From NCBI RefSeq assembly GCF_009765165.1, contig NZ_VLNU01000001.1, forward strand, positions 2,159,001 to 2,223,000: a DNA stretch of 64,000 nucleotides, in the 5' to 3' direction. Within the stretch, counting starts at the first letter, position 1. The number at the start of each line of letters is the position of its first letter. This DNA comes from Lysobacter panacisoli. Lineage in GTDB: Bacteria > Pseudomonadota > Gammaproteobacteria > Xanthomonadales > Xanthomonadaceae. A program made the translations under genes and the position numbers. Below, piece by piece: positions 46,426 through 55,570 of the stretch. The notes under the pieces were generated by a model. It saw only the letters and a program-made list of their open reading frames with translations, made no database searches and was not told where the DNA came from.

Positions 46426-47666
46426 ACGAACTGGGCGACGCGCTGGATAGCACCACCTGGAGCGAAGACATGCTCTGGGCGGTCGCGATGTCCGACCTCG
46501 CCGTGTTCCTGCTCGACGGCGACGGCAAACTGCTCCACAGCAACGACGCCGCGCGCGTGCTGGCCATGCGCCTGCACCCGAACGAAGTGCATCCCGATCC
46601 GGCGATGCTGCTGTCCTATGTTCCCGAACAGGGCTGGCAGATCGCGGTGCGCGACGGCCGCTGGATCGGCGAAGCGCCGACCACGCAGCCCGGACTGGTC
46701 CTCGAGATCAAGGCGTTCGCCGGACGCGATCGCGGCCGCTGCCGCCGCTTCGCGGTGATGAGCGACATCTCCGTGCGCTCTGCGCGCGAGGGCGAACTGC
46801 GTCGCCGCCACGACGAACTGCAATCCACCTACGACCGCCTCGCCAGTGCGCAGGAACAACTGCTGCAGTCGGAGAAGATGGCCTCGATCGGCCAGCTCGC
46901 GGCCGGCGTCGCGCACGAGATCAACAATCCGATCGGCTACGTGCACTCCAACCTGGGCACGTTGCAGGAATACGTCGGCGCGCTGCTCGCGCTGCTCGAC
47001 GGCTACAACACCGCGCTGCAGTCCGACGAACCCACCGTCAGCCGCCCACTGCTGCGCAAGCTGCGCGACCGTCTGGACGTGGACTTCATCGTCGGCGACC
47101 TGCCCAAGTTGCTGGAGGAATCGCGCGAGGGCATCGAGCGCGTGACCAAGATCGTGCAGGACCTCAAGGAGTTCTCGCACGTCGAGCGCGACGAGCCGAT
47201 GCGCCCGTCGGACCTGCGCAAGGGCCTGGAATCCACGCTCAACATCGTGTGGAACGACCTGAAGTACAAGGCGCGCATCGACAAGCACTACGACGAAGTG
47301 CCGCTGGTGGAGTGCTACCTGTCGGAGATCAACCAGGTCTTCATGAACCTGCTGATCAACGCCGGCCAGGCCATCGCCGACCGCGGCCTGATCACGCTGG
47401 CGATGGGCACCGAAGGCGACGAGGTGTGGGTGAGCGTCGGCGACGACGGCGTCGGCATTCCCGAGGAAGTGCAGGCGCGCATCTTCGATCCGTTCTACAC
47501 GACCAAGCCGATCGGTCGCGGCACCGGACTCGGTCTCGCCATCGCATACCGCATCGTCGCCAAGCACCACGGTCGCATCGATGTGAGCAGTCGTCCCGGC
47601 GCGGGCAGCACGTTCCGCGTGGTGCTGCCGATCGCGCAGCCGGTGTTGTCGCGACCGCGGAAGTAG
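46422..47666 (+). CDS. Soluble sensor histidine kinase coupled to flgMN
   Basis: The 414-residue protein has an N-terminal PAS-like sensor (MSDLAVFLLDGDGKLLHSND), a short coiled coil (LRRRHDELQSTYDRLASAQE) and a HisKA-HATPase core: H165 in GVAHEINNPIGYVHSN, N box FMNLLINAGQAI, G1 GDDGVGIPEEVQARIFDPFY and G2 GRGTGLGLAIAYRIV. No membrane segment is seen, so the signal is internal. It overlaps flgN by 4 bases, which ties it to the late flagellar operon. Its partner regulator is not adjacent; the orphan regulators at 25207 and 28005 are candidates (inference). Confidence 0.85.
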   Translation: MNELGDALDSTTWSEDMLWAVAMSDLAVFLLDGDGKLLHSNDAARVLAMRLHPNEVHPDPAMLLSYVPEQGWQIAVRDGRWIGEAPTTQPGLVLEIKAFAGRDRGRCRRFAVMSDISVRSAREGELRRRHDELQSTYDRLASAQEQLLQSEKMASIGQLAAGVAHEINNPIGYVHSNLGTLQEYVGALLALLDGYNTALQSDEPTVSRPLLRKLRDRLDVDFIVGDLPKLLEESREGIERVTKIVQDLKEFSHVERDEPMRPSDLRKGLESTLNIVWNDLKYKARIDKHYDEVPLVECYLSEINQVFMNLLINAGQAIADRGLITLAMGTEGDEVWVSVGDDGVGIPEEVQARIFDPFYTTKPIGRGTGLGLAIAYRIVAKHHGRIDVSSRPGAGSTFRVVLPIAQPVLSRPRK

Positions 47667-47673
47667 TTCTTGT

Positions 47674-47856
47674 TCCCTTCTCCCATTGCGGGAGGTGGCC
47701 CTGTGTTCTTCCCTTCTCCCCTTGCGGGAGAAGGTGGCGCGAAGCGCCGGAAGAGGGGTAGGCGCGAAGCGCTCTGCACCCCTCTCCCCGGCTCGCTTTG
47801 CGAGCCTGTCCCTCTCAGCCCTGCACTCCCTGCGATCGCCGCAAGGGGAGAGGGAG
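47674..47856. repeat. Family C repeats after the histidine kinase
   Basis: Arms with TTCTCCCCTTGCGGGAGAAG and CGCAAGGGGAGAGGGAGG enclose GC-rich inner segments. They mark the end of the flagellar region. Confidence 0.75.
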
Positions 47857-47901
47857 GAGCCATAGGGGGAGCGGAACTCCATCGGCTAGAATGCGCGCCG
47901 C

Positions 47902-48315
47902 ATGCTCCTGCCTCCCGCCCTCCAGCGCACCATGAACCAGCTGGCGCTCGTCGCCATGCTGCTCCTGCTGGCGTTGCCGACGGTCGGGCGCGTGCTGGAT
48001 GCCGCGTCTCCCGACGCGAGTGGCGTGTGGGCGCAGATGTGCACGATGGCCGGCCTGAAGCTGGTGAAGATCGCGCCGGGCGACGCGACTCCAATCGATC
48101 CGCCTGCACCGAAGTCGCCAGCCGGCAGCATGCTGGCCGGCGAGGATTGCGCCTACTGTCCGATCCTCGGCGGCATGGCCGTGCTGGTGCTGTACGTGCT
48201 GTTCGGCGTGCCGGTCGCCTCGCACCTCGCGCCGATACCGTGGCGGCTGTTCGCGCCGCGCACGTTCGCGTATCCCTCCGGACTGGGTTCGCGCGGCCCG
48301 CCGATCGCGCTCTGA
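47902..48315 (+). CDS. DUF2946 family membrane protein
   Basis: The 137-residue product has an N-terminal hydrophobic segment (LALVAMLLLLALPTVGRVL), a central cysteine motif (EDCAYCPIL) and a second hydrophobic segment (GGMAVLVLYVLFGVPVA), the plan of DUF2946 proteins that often lie beside TonB-dependent copper receptors. The CxxC pair suggests metal binding, probably copper (inference). It lies 66 bp before the receptor gene on the same strand. Confidence 0.75.
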   Translation: MLLPPALQRTMNQLALVAMLLLLALPTVGRVLDAASPDASGVWAQMCTMAGLKLVKIAPGDATPIDPPAPKSPAGSMLAGEDCAYCPILGGMAVLVLYVLFGVPVASHLAPIPWRLFAPRTFAYPSGLGSRGPPIAL

Positions 48316-48381
48316 AAGCCTGATTCCCGATCCTGCGTGCGACGCATCGTCGCGCGCATCCACTGCTTTCGGAGTTCTCCA

Positions 48382-50448
48382 ATGTCGATCCTCCCGATCG
48401 CGATGCCGCGTGCGTCGCGACTGGCCGTGGCCGTTGCCACGGTCCTCGTTTCCTCGTGCCCGGCGTTCGCCGCGCCGGCGCTGCCCGCCACCACGCTCGA
48501 CGCAGTCGAAGTGCGCGGCGTGCGTCCCGACCTCACCACCGCGCCGCGCATCGAACAGGCACGCGAACGCCTCGACGAACGCGCCGGTGGCACCGCGCTC
48601 ATCGATGGCGATGCGTATCGCGCCGGCCGCGTTTCCACGCTGACCGATGCGCTCGGCTTCGCGCCCGGCGTGTTCGTGCAATCGCGCTTCGGCGCGGAAG
48701 AGGCGCGCGTGTCGATCCGCGGCTCGGGTCTGCAGCGCACCTTCCACGGACGCGGCCTGGAAGTGCTGCAGGACGGCAGCCCGCTCAATCTCGCCGATGG
48801 CGCATTCGACATGCAGGCGATCGAACCGCTCGCCGCGCGCTACATCGAAGTGTGGCGCGGCGCGAACGCGCTCGAATACGGCGCGGCGACGCTCGGCGGC
48901 GCGATCAACTTCGTTTCGCCCAACGGTCATGACGCCGCGCCGATCGACGCACGCGTGGAAGGCGGCAGCTTCGGCTACCGCCGCGAACAGGTCGCGTTGG
49001 CCGGCGCCACGAACGATGCGGACGGCTTCCTGAGCGTCACCGGCTTCCAGCAGGACGGCTATCGCGAGCATGCGAAGCAGGAGACGTACCGGCTCTCCGG
49101 CAACGCCGGATACCGTTTCGGCGACACGCTCGACGGGCGCGTGTACCTCACGCACGTCGAAACGAATTCAGAACTGCCGGGCAACCTGACGCTGGCGCAG
49201 TCGCGCACCGATCCACGCGCCGCCAGCGCGGGCAACGTCGCGCTCGACCAGCGCCGCGATTTCCGCCTCGACCGCATCGGCGCGAAACTGGGCTGGGCAC
49301 CGGACGAAGCGCAGACGCTCACGCTGTCGGCGTACTACGCCGACAAGTCGCTGCATCATCCGATCTACCAGGTGCTCGAACAGGATTCGCGCGATACCGG
49401 CGTCGATCTGCGCTGGCGTGGAGAAACGGAAATCGCCGGTCATCGTAACGTGCTCATCGCGGGCGTCGCCTACGCGCGTGGCGAGATCGACGACGACCGT
49501 TTCGTCAACGTGGCCGGTCGCGCGGGTGCGCGCACCAACGCGTTCGAACAGCGCGCCACCAATGCGAAGGCCTACATCGAGAACCAGACCTGGCTCGATC
49601 CGCAGTGGGCGTTGTCGCTGGGCGGGCAGGGCGTGCGTTCCACGCGACGCTCACGCGACCTGTTCGTCACCGGCGGTCGCGACGAGAGCTTCGACGTCGA
49701 TTACACCGGCTTCAGCCCGAAGCTCGGCGTGCGCTATCTCATCGATCCGACATCGCAGCTGTTCGCCAACATCAGTCGCAGCCTTGAACCGCCGAGCTTC
49801 GGCGAACTCACTGGAGGCCCCGGCGTCACCCAGGTCGACGAACAGAAGGCGACCACCGCGGAGATCGGCCTGCGCGTGCAGCGCGACGCGCTGTCGCTGG
49901 ATGTCGCGCTGTATCGCGCGCGTGTCGATGGCGAGCTGCTCGCGCTGACCGATGGAAACGGCAATCCGCTCGGCACGGTGAACGCGGATCGCACGATCCA
50001 CCAGGGGCTCGAACTTGGGCTGGCGTGGCACTTCGCGCCGGCGTGGACACTGTCGGCGAACTACCTGTGGAACGACTTTCGCTTCGACCACGACGCGGTC
50101 TACGGCGACAACGAACTCGCCGGCGTTCCACCGCAGCAGCTGCGTGCATCGCTGCGCTGGTCGCCGGGCGATGCACTGTATGTCGCGCCGAACATCGAGT
50201 GGGTGCCGCAGGACTACTACATCGACCACGCCAACACGTTCAGTGCACCGGGCTACACGCTGGCGGGCCTGCGCGTCGGTGGCGCGATCGCATCGAACTG
50301 GTCGTGGTTCGTGGACGCGCGCAATCTTGCCGATCGCAGGTGGATCTCGAGCACCAACGTCGTTGCCAACGCGATGGGCCGCGACCAGGCCAGCTTCCTT
50401 CCCGGCGACGGGCGCTCGTTCTACGTCGGCGTGGAGTGGAAGATGTGA
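48382..50448 (+). CDS. TonB-dependent outer-membrane receptor
   Basis: The 688-residue protein has a signal peptide, a plug domain (SIRGSGLQRTFHGRGLEVLQ; DGSPLNLADGAFDMQAIEPL; YIEVWRGANALEYGAATLGG; AINFVSPNG) and a 22-strand-type barrel ending in the aromatic terminal strand (RSFYVGVEWKM). The ATG at 48382 follows GGAG. The substrate cannot be read from the sequence; the neighbouring DUF2946 gene hints at copper. A siderophore-type receptor is equally possible. Confidence 0.85.
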   Translation: MSILPIAMPRASRLAVAVATVLVSSCPAFAAPALPATTLDAVEVRGVRPDLTTAPRIEQARERLDERAGGTALIDGDAYRAGRVSTLTDALGFAPGVFVQSRFGAEEARVSIRGSGLQRTFHGRGLEVLQDGSPLNLADGAFDMQAIEPLAARYIEVWRGANALEYGAATLGGAINFVSPNGHDAAPIDARVEGGSFGYRREQVALAGATNDADGFLSVTGFQQDGYREHAKQETYRLSGNAGYRFGDTLDGRVYLTHVETNSELPGNLTLAQSRTDPRAASAGNVALDQRRDFRLDRIGAKLGWAPDEAQTLTLSAYYADKSLHHPIYQVLEQDSRDTGVDLRWRGETEIAGHRNVLIAGVAYARGEIDDDRFVNVAGRAGARTNAFEQRATNAKAYIENQTWLDPQWALSLGGQGVRSTRRSRDLFVTGGRDESFDVDYTGFSPKLGVRYLIDPTSQLFANISRSLEPPSFGELTGGPGVTQVDEQKATTAEIGLRVQRDALSLDVALYRARVDGELLALTDGNGNPLGTVNADRTIHQGLELGLAWHFAPAWTLSANYLWNDFRFDHDAVYGDNELAGVPPQQLRASLRWSPGDALYVAPNIEWVPQDYYIDHANTFSAPGYTLAGLRVGGAIASNWSWFVDARNLADRRWISSTNVVANAMGRDQASFLPGDGRSFYVGVEWKM

Positions 50449-50455
50449 TTCGGCA

Positions 50456-50490
50456 GCGATGCAGGCGCTTGCACATGGCGCCTGCATCGC
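50456..50490. terminator. Bidirectional hairpin between convergent genes
   Basis: A perfect 13-bp stem (GCGATGCAGGCGC / GCGCCTGCATCGC) with a 9-base loop lies in the 51-bp space between the receptor and autotransporter stops. There is no T-run, so it may act as a convergent transcription barrier. Confidence 0.5.
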
Positions 50491-50499
50491 GCCACGCGG

Positions 50500-53400
50500 T
50501 CACCAGTCAGCACGCAGTCCGATCTTGCCTTCCCACGACCGGCGATCGTCGTCGAAGCCCTGCGAGTAGCCGACGTTGCCGTAGAAGAGCACGTTGCGGT
50601 CGATCTCGCGGGTCAGCGCCAGCTCGGCTTCCCACCACGTGCCGCCAAGATCGGCGGCGAACGGGATGTAGCCCCGGTCCGAGGAAATCTCGGTGACGGG
50701 CTCGCCCTTGAACTCGTGCCAGATGCCAAGGCGCAGCCAGCCGGTGCTCTGCAGCGGGAAGTCGGGATCGTCGTGGTGGATCCAGTCGCGCGACAGACGC
50801 GCGCTGAGGCGACCGACGAGTGAATCGGTGTCGTCGAAGCGCACCGTCGCGGCGAGGTCGGAGGTGTCGTCGAAATCGAACCACTGGTAGATCAGCTGGC
50901 CCTGCGGTTCCAGCAGCCAGCCCTTGTCCAGCGCGAAGGGATAGCCGCCTTCGAGCGAAGCGGCGAAGCCCCAGCCTTCGGTCTTCATGCGCGGCAGGTC
51001 CACGGCGGGATTGGCGCGGACCTCGTACCAGGTCGCCTGCAGCACGGCATCGACGTACGGCTCCTCGCGATCTTCCGGATCGTCCTTGGCGTCGTAGCGG
51101 GTCCAGTACCCGCCGATGGTGTAGGCATCGACGCGATCGTCGCCCGCGCGCGTTCCGGTGTAGTGATCCACTTCTGTTTCCGCGTAGCCGACCGCGAGAT
51201 AGAGACCTGCGTGATCGCGATGCTCGTCGGCCTCTTCATGGCGATACAGGTCGTGGCCGAGCTGCACCGCACCCAGTGTGTAGTCGTAGCTCGGGCCATC
51301 GCGGTAGATGCCGCGCGAGCTGTCGCGTTCGCCGTCGACGTAGATCAATCGACCCCACATGCCATCGAGGCGTCCGTCTTCATCGAGATCGCGACGGCCG
51401 CGCAGCTGCTCCTGTTCGCCAACGCGTTCGTGCAGCGTGTCGAGCAGCGAACGGCCGTAGTGGATCGCGGTCGGTATCGCCGCCGTGTACAGCGACACTT
51501 CGGCGCGGTAGTTCGGGACAGGTGGCGTCGGTGGTACGGGCGGCGTCGGTGGTTCCGGCGGTGGCGGAGTGGGCGGAGGCGGCGGGCACGGTGGGACGGG
51601 GGCGCTGGCTCCTGAACAGTCGATGGTCGAACGTAGGAACCAGCTTTCCGGCGCAGTGGCATCGACGCTCGCGCGGTGCAGCGTGTACTCGTACGGCCCG
51701 CCGACGACGCGGCCGCTGAGTGAGAACGCATTCGGCGTGGTGGTCGCGCCATTGATCGCGTCGACCACGAGGATGCCATTGGCGAGCGTCACCGCACCGG
51801 CGCCGCCTGCGGGCTTGATTGCGAGGAAGCCCGGCCCTGATGCGTTGCCTCCATCCACCACGAGCATGTCCGAAGGTGAGCTGTCGTCGCCGAGCACGGT
51901 GTTGAGCGCGATGGTGCCGTCGCCGCTGTAATTCACCACGGTAAGCGTCTTGAACACGCCTGCGGTCGGCGGCGAGAAATCGATCAGGCTGGGATCGTTG
52001 ACCAGGGTGGTGAGGTTGGAGTTGCCGGTGAGATTCCACCGCGCATCCACCATCGTCACGTTGGACACGCTGCCGACGGCGGTGATCGCCGAACCCGTCA
52101 CGGTGGAACGCGTCAGGGTGATGTCCGCCAGTCCGGGAACGATCGGCGGTGCGGACGGTGCAGGTGGCTGGCCGGACGGTGGCGGCGGATTGCCATCGTC
52201 GTCGGTGGGGTCGCCGGGCCCCAGGATCGGCGGACTTCCAAGCAGCGTCGGGAAGTCGGCTTGCGTGCCGACCAGCAGCCACTGGCCCGATCCACCAGCG
52301 GTGGAGTCGGTCATTGCGACGCTGCCGTTTCCGGCGACGCCGATGGTCGGGCCGCTGACGTTGGCGATGTCGCTGGAGGTGAAACTCGCGCTCGACACCG
52401 CGTCGGGATTTCCGCTGACGAACAACCCCGTGGCAGTCGTCCCACTGGCGCGCACGCTGGTACTGGCGCCGACGATGCGACCGCCGATCTCCGCGACCGC
52501 ACCGTGCGCGCTCTGCCCAGTGGCAAGCACCGATCCGCCGTTGATCGTCACCGACGTCGGTGCATCGCGCGACAGTGCACCGTGCGCAAGTGTGCCTTCA
52601 GTACGGACCGTCGTGTTGTTGGCGACCACCCGCGCTTCGCCGCGTCCGCTCGGCGTGCTGCCGTAGTTGGCGAGCGTGGCGCGCAAGCCGGTCGCGCCGG
52701 TGCCGTGCGTGGTGATGCGCGCATCGGTGACGGTGAGGCTCGCGAGCGGGCCGGGAAGGTCGTTGCGCGCCTGCGCCGCCGCGCCGTGCGCGTTCAATCC
52801 GGAGGTTTCGATCGAGCCGCGCAGCGAGGTCAACGTCGCCGCGAACTGCGCGCCGTTCTGTTCGACCACCGAATAGAGCCCGAGACCGCGATCGCCCTGC
52901 GTCGTGATGGTGACGTCGGTCAGCGAGGCAGTGCCGCCGTCGTCCGCGACCGCGCCGATGGCAACGGTGCCGAACGTGTTGGCGACGGTGCCGCTCGCGC
53001 TCAGCCGACCGCCGGGATTGCGCGCGGTCATCGCATGCGGATTCGCCGCCGTGGCGATCTGGCTCCCGCGCGTGGTGATGCTGCCGCCGTTGAACGTCAC
53101 CTGGCTGTTGATGTCGGCCAGGACGCCCATCGCGTTGTTGTTGCCGAGGGTGGTGATGACGACGTTGGTCGCATTGATTGTCGCGTTGCCCGCGACGATG
53201 CCGCTGCTGTAATCGCCGGCCGTGTCGATCGCGGTTCCGGTGAGGGTGGCGCTTCCGGCGATCGCCTGCAGCGCGTGGCTGCTGCCCGGCGTGGTGCTCA
53301 GTCGCCCGCCGGTCATGGTCAGCACGGATCCTGCGCCTTCGATGCGCGCCGCCGGTGCCCACGGGCCGGTCGGTGTGCCCTGCGTGACCGAGAACGTGGT

Positions 53401-54456
53401 GTTGGTGACGGTCGCATCGCCGCCGATTCGCAGCAGCAATCCCATCGATCGCGAACCGCTGACGCTCACGCTCGAATCGGAGACGAACGCGTGGGACCCA
53501 TCGTCGTCGACGGTGATGCCGTGGCCGAACTGGCCGCTGGCAGTCAGCGTGCTGTTGGCGCTGACGCGGACGATACCGCCGCTCGTGGCGCGCGCGACGG
53601 CGGTGGGATTGAGTATGTTGCCGCTGCCGCGACTGCTGAGGATGGATCCGGAGGCCTGCACTTCACCGCCCGCATCGGCACGCAGCACGTTGGACAAGGT
53701 GCCGTTGACTTCGGCATTCACGCTGCTGGCGACCGCGAGGCTGCCCGGCCCGGACGCGACCACGCCGTGGCTGCCCTGGGTCCCGCTCGCCGCGCCGGTC
53801 GTGGTGACGAAGGCGCGGGTGATGTCGACGCGCCCACCCGCCAGCGCCACGGCCCCGAACGCACCTGGCGCACCGGTCACGATATCGCCCTGTTCGAAGA
53901 CGATGCGACTGCCGCTGCCGATCGCCTGCAGGGCGTTGCCGCCGGTGCCGCCGTTGGACTGCGTGTGCGCGCCGGAATCGCGCAGCGTGATGAATCCGCC
54001 GTTCTCGGCGGACACCGCATGCAGGTTGGCCGATGTGCCGGTGATGGGATCGAGCAGCACGAACGTGTTGAATCCGGTGATCCGGCTGCCGGCACCGATC
54101 GCGCGCAGGCCGAACTGGTTCGCCGCTGCAGCGCCGATGGACGTCGTATCGACCGTGGAGTTGTCGATGGCGACCAGCGCGCCGGACTGCGACAACACGC
54201 CGGTCGCACCCGCGCCGGCGAGGTTCACCGTAAAGCTGTCGGCGGTTACCGATGTAGTCGTACCACTCGCGGATGCGCCGATACCGGACGCGGCGACGTT
54301 GACGGTCGTGCCGGACGTGACGGTGCATGTCGCATCGACGACGACGAGCGGCGCCGGACAGGTTTGCGCATGGGCGGGCAGGGCCGATGCAATGGCCAGG
54401 AACAACGTGCTGCGGATCAGTGCGCGCGACGCGCGCGAGGCTTCGTACGCCTTCAT
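50500..54456 (-). CDS. Large autotransporter (type Va) with beta-helix passenger
   Basis: The 1318-residue protein has a signal peptide (ALIRSTLFLAIASALPAHAQ), a long Gly/Ala/Thr/Ser-rich passenger of imperfect beta-helix repeats (recurring AHGAVA.., ..ITTHGTGATGLR..), a first proline-rich break (about residues 760-785), a second Pro-rich linker (PPPPPTPPPPEPPTPPVPP, about 960-980) and a C-terminal autotransporter barrel (LLDTLHERVGEQEQLRGRRD; WGRLIYVDGERDSSRGIYR; ending LRADW). It is expected at the cell surface as an adhesin or similar; the function is unknown. No catalytic motif is visible. Confidence 0.85.
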   Translation of the reverse strand: MKAYEASRASRALIRSTLFLAIASALPAHAQTCPAPLVVVDATCTVTSGTTVNVAASGIGASASGTTTSVTADSFTVNLAGAGATGVLSQSGALVAIDNSTVDTTSIGAAAANQFGLRAIGAGSRITGFNTFVLLDPITGTSANLHAVSAENGGFITLRDSGAHTQSNGGTGGNALQAIGSGSRIVFEQGDIVTGAPGAFGAVALAGGRVDITRAFVTTTGAASGTQGSHGVVASGPGSLAVASSVNAEVNGTLSNVLRADAGGEVQASGSILSSRGSGNILNPTAVARATSGGIVRVSANSTLTASGQFGHGITVDDDGSHAFVSDSSVSVSGSRSMGLLLRIGGDATVTNTTFSVTQGTPTGPWAPAARIEGAGSVLTMTGGRLSTTPGSSHALQAIAGSATLTGTAIDTAGDYSSGIVAGNATINATNVVITTLGNNNAMGVLADINSQVTFNGGSITTRGSQIATAANPHAMTARNPGGRLSASGTVANTFGTVAIGAVADDGGTASLTDVTITTQGDRGLGLYSVVEQNGAQFAATLTSLRGSIETSGLNAHGAAAQARNDLPGPLASLTVTDARITTHGTGATGLRATLANYGSTPSGRGEARVVANNTTVRTEGTLAHGALSRDAPTSVTINGGSVLATGQSAHGAVAEIGGRIVGASTSVRASGTTATGLFVSGNPDAVSSASFTSSDIANVSGPTIGVAGNGSVAMTDSTAGGSGQWLLVGTQADFPTLLGSPPILGPGDPTDDDGNPPPPSGQPPAPSAPPIVPGLADITLTRSTVTGSAITAVGSVSNVTMVDARWNLTGNSNLTTLVNDPSLIDFSPPTAGVFKTLTVVNYSGDGTIALNTVLGDDSSPSDMLVVDGGNASGPGFLAIKPAGGAGAVTLANGILVVDAINGATTTPNAFSLSGRVVGGPYEYTLHRASVDATAPESWFLRSTIDCSGASAPVPPCPPPPPTPPPPEPPTPPVPPTPPVPNYRAEVSLYTAAIPTAIHYGRSLLDTLHERVGEQEQLRGRRDLDEDGRLDGMWGRLIYVDGERDSSRGIYRDGPSYDYTLGAVQLGHDLYRHEEADEHRDHAGLYLAVGYAETEVDHYTGTRAGDDRVDAYTIGGYWTRYDAKDDPEDREEPYVDAVLQATWYEVRANPAVDLPRMKTEGWGFAASLEGGYPFALDKGWLLEPQGQLIYQWFDFDDTSDLAATVRFDDTDSLVGRLSARLSRDWIHHDDPDFPLQSTGWLRLGIWHEFKGEPVTEISSDRGYIPFAADLGGTWWEAELALTREIDRNVLFYGNVGYSQGFDDDRRSWEGKIGLRADW

Positions 54457-54574
54457 CGCACTGGCTTCCTGCGTGCGAACGAGTCGAGAGGTCTACTCCC
54501 GCATGCGTGAACTCGTTGTGTGCGGTGCCTTCACCATGCTGAACTTCGCTGGCATCGACGTGGGCGAACGTACG

Positions 54575-55471
54575 TCAGGCTTGGCGCGCGTAACGGGACG
54601 GCGACATGCCGACGTGCCGGCTGAAGGCCGTGCTGAAGGTGCTGGTCGAGCCGTAGCCGACGCGTTCGGCCGTGTCGGCGATGCTCGTTTCCGCATGGCG
54701 CAGCAGGTCCTTCGCCAACGCCATTCGCCAGGCGAGCAGGTATTCCATTGGCGCGATGCCGAGGGTGCGCGTGAACCTATCGAAGAATACCGATCGCGAC
54801 AGTGCGGCGATGCCGGCCAGCTGCGCGACCGTCCACGCGTGCGCGGGTCGTGCGTGCATGCCGCGCAGCGCGGGTGCCAGGCGCGCATCGACGAGTCCGC
54901 GCAACAGGCCCGGCGGTGCATCGACACCGGGCGCCGCACGCAGCGTTTCCACCAGCAGCAGATCGATGAGGTGCGCGAGCACCACGTCGCGCCCGGGTCG
55001 ATCGCCGCAGCATTCCTCGCGCAGCAGTTCGACGAGCAGCGACAGTCGCGGCACGCCGCGCACGTGAACGAGCGCGGGCAACAGCGAGGCGAGCAGCGTC
55101 GGATCCTGCGCGTCGAATTCGAACCAGCCGCCGAGCAGGCGCACGTCGGCCGCGCCGTCCTGGCGTCCGTGGCGCACTTCACCGGTGGGCGCTGGCATCG
55201 CCTTCGGATCGATCGTTACCGGCAACGCGCTGTGCTCGCCCGACAGAGTGAAGCCTGGCGTAGCCGGCAGCAGGACGAAATCGCCGGCTTCCAGCGCGAT
55301 GGCGTCCTCGTCATCAACCGCGAGCGTGCAGTCTCCTTCCAGCACGACGCAGAAGCTGGGCTTGCCGAATTCGGAGTAGCGCACCGCCCATCGGCCAGCG
55401 CCGCTGATGCCCTTGGAAAACACCGCGCGCGGTCGGAGCAGGCGGACGACGTCGGAGAGGGGGTCGCTCAT
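54575..55471 (-). CDS. AraC-family transcriptional regulator
   Basis: The 298-residue protein has an N-terminal AraC/cupin_6 ligand domain (GKPSFCVVLEGDCTLAVDDE; DFVLLPATPGFTLSGEHSAL) and a C-terminal double helix-turn-helix (WTVAQLAGIAALSRSVFFDR; FTRTLGIAPMEYLLAWRMAL; IADTAERVGYGSTSTFSTAF). It is divergent from the SDR gene, which it probably regulates, as is usual for this pairing. The 118-bp gap to the autotransporter leaves open a role there. Confidence 0.9.
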   Translation of the reverse strand: MSDPLSDVVRLLRPRAVFSKGISGAGRWAVRYSEFGKPSFCVVLEGDCTLAVDDEDAIALEAGDFVLLPATPGFTLSGEHSALPVTIDPKAMPAPTGEVRHGRQDGAADVRLLGGWFEFDAQDPTLLASLLPALVHVRGVPRLSLLVELLREECCGDRPGRDVVLAHLIDLLLVETLRAAPGVDAPPGLLRGLVDARLAPALRGMHARPAHAWTVAQLAGIAALSRSVFFDRFTRTLGIAPMEYLLAWRMALAKDLLRHAETSIADTAERVGYGSTSTFSTAFSRHVGMSPSRYARQA

Positions 55472-55475
55472 GTCA

Positions 55476-55519
55476 GGACGATGGCCAAATAAAACAGGAC
55501 TGAGGCGCGTAGATCGTCC
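55476..55519. promoter_or_regulatory. Spaced inverted repeat in the AraC/SDR divergent promoter
   Basis: GGACGAT (55476-55482) and ATCGTCC (55513-55519) form an inverted repeat with 30-bp spacing in the 99-bp divergent space. It is a candidate operator for the AraC-type protein. Confidence 0.3.
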
Positions 55520-55570
55520 GGTTATGCTCGCCTATCGTCTGTTCCGGATCAACTACCCCGGAACCCCCTC

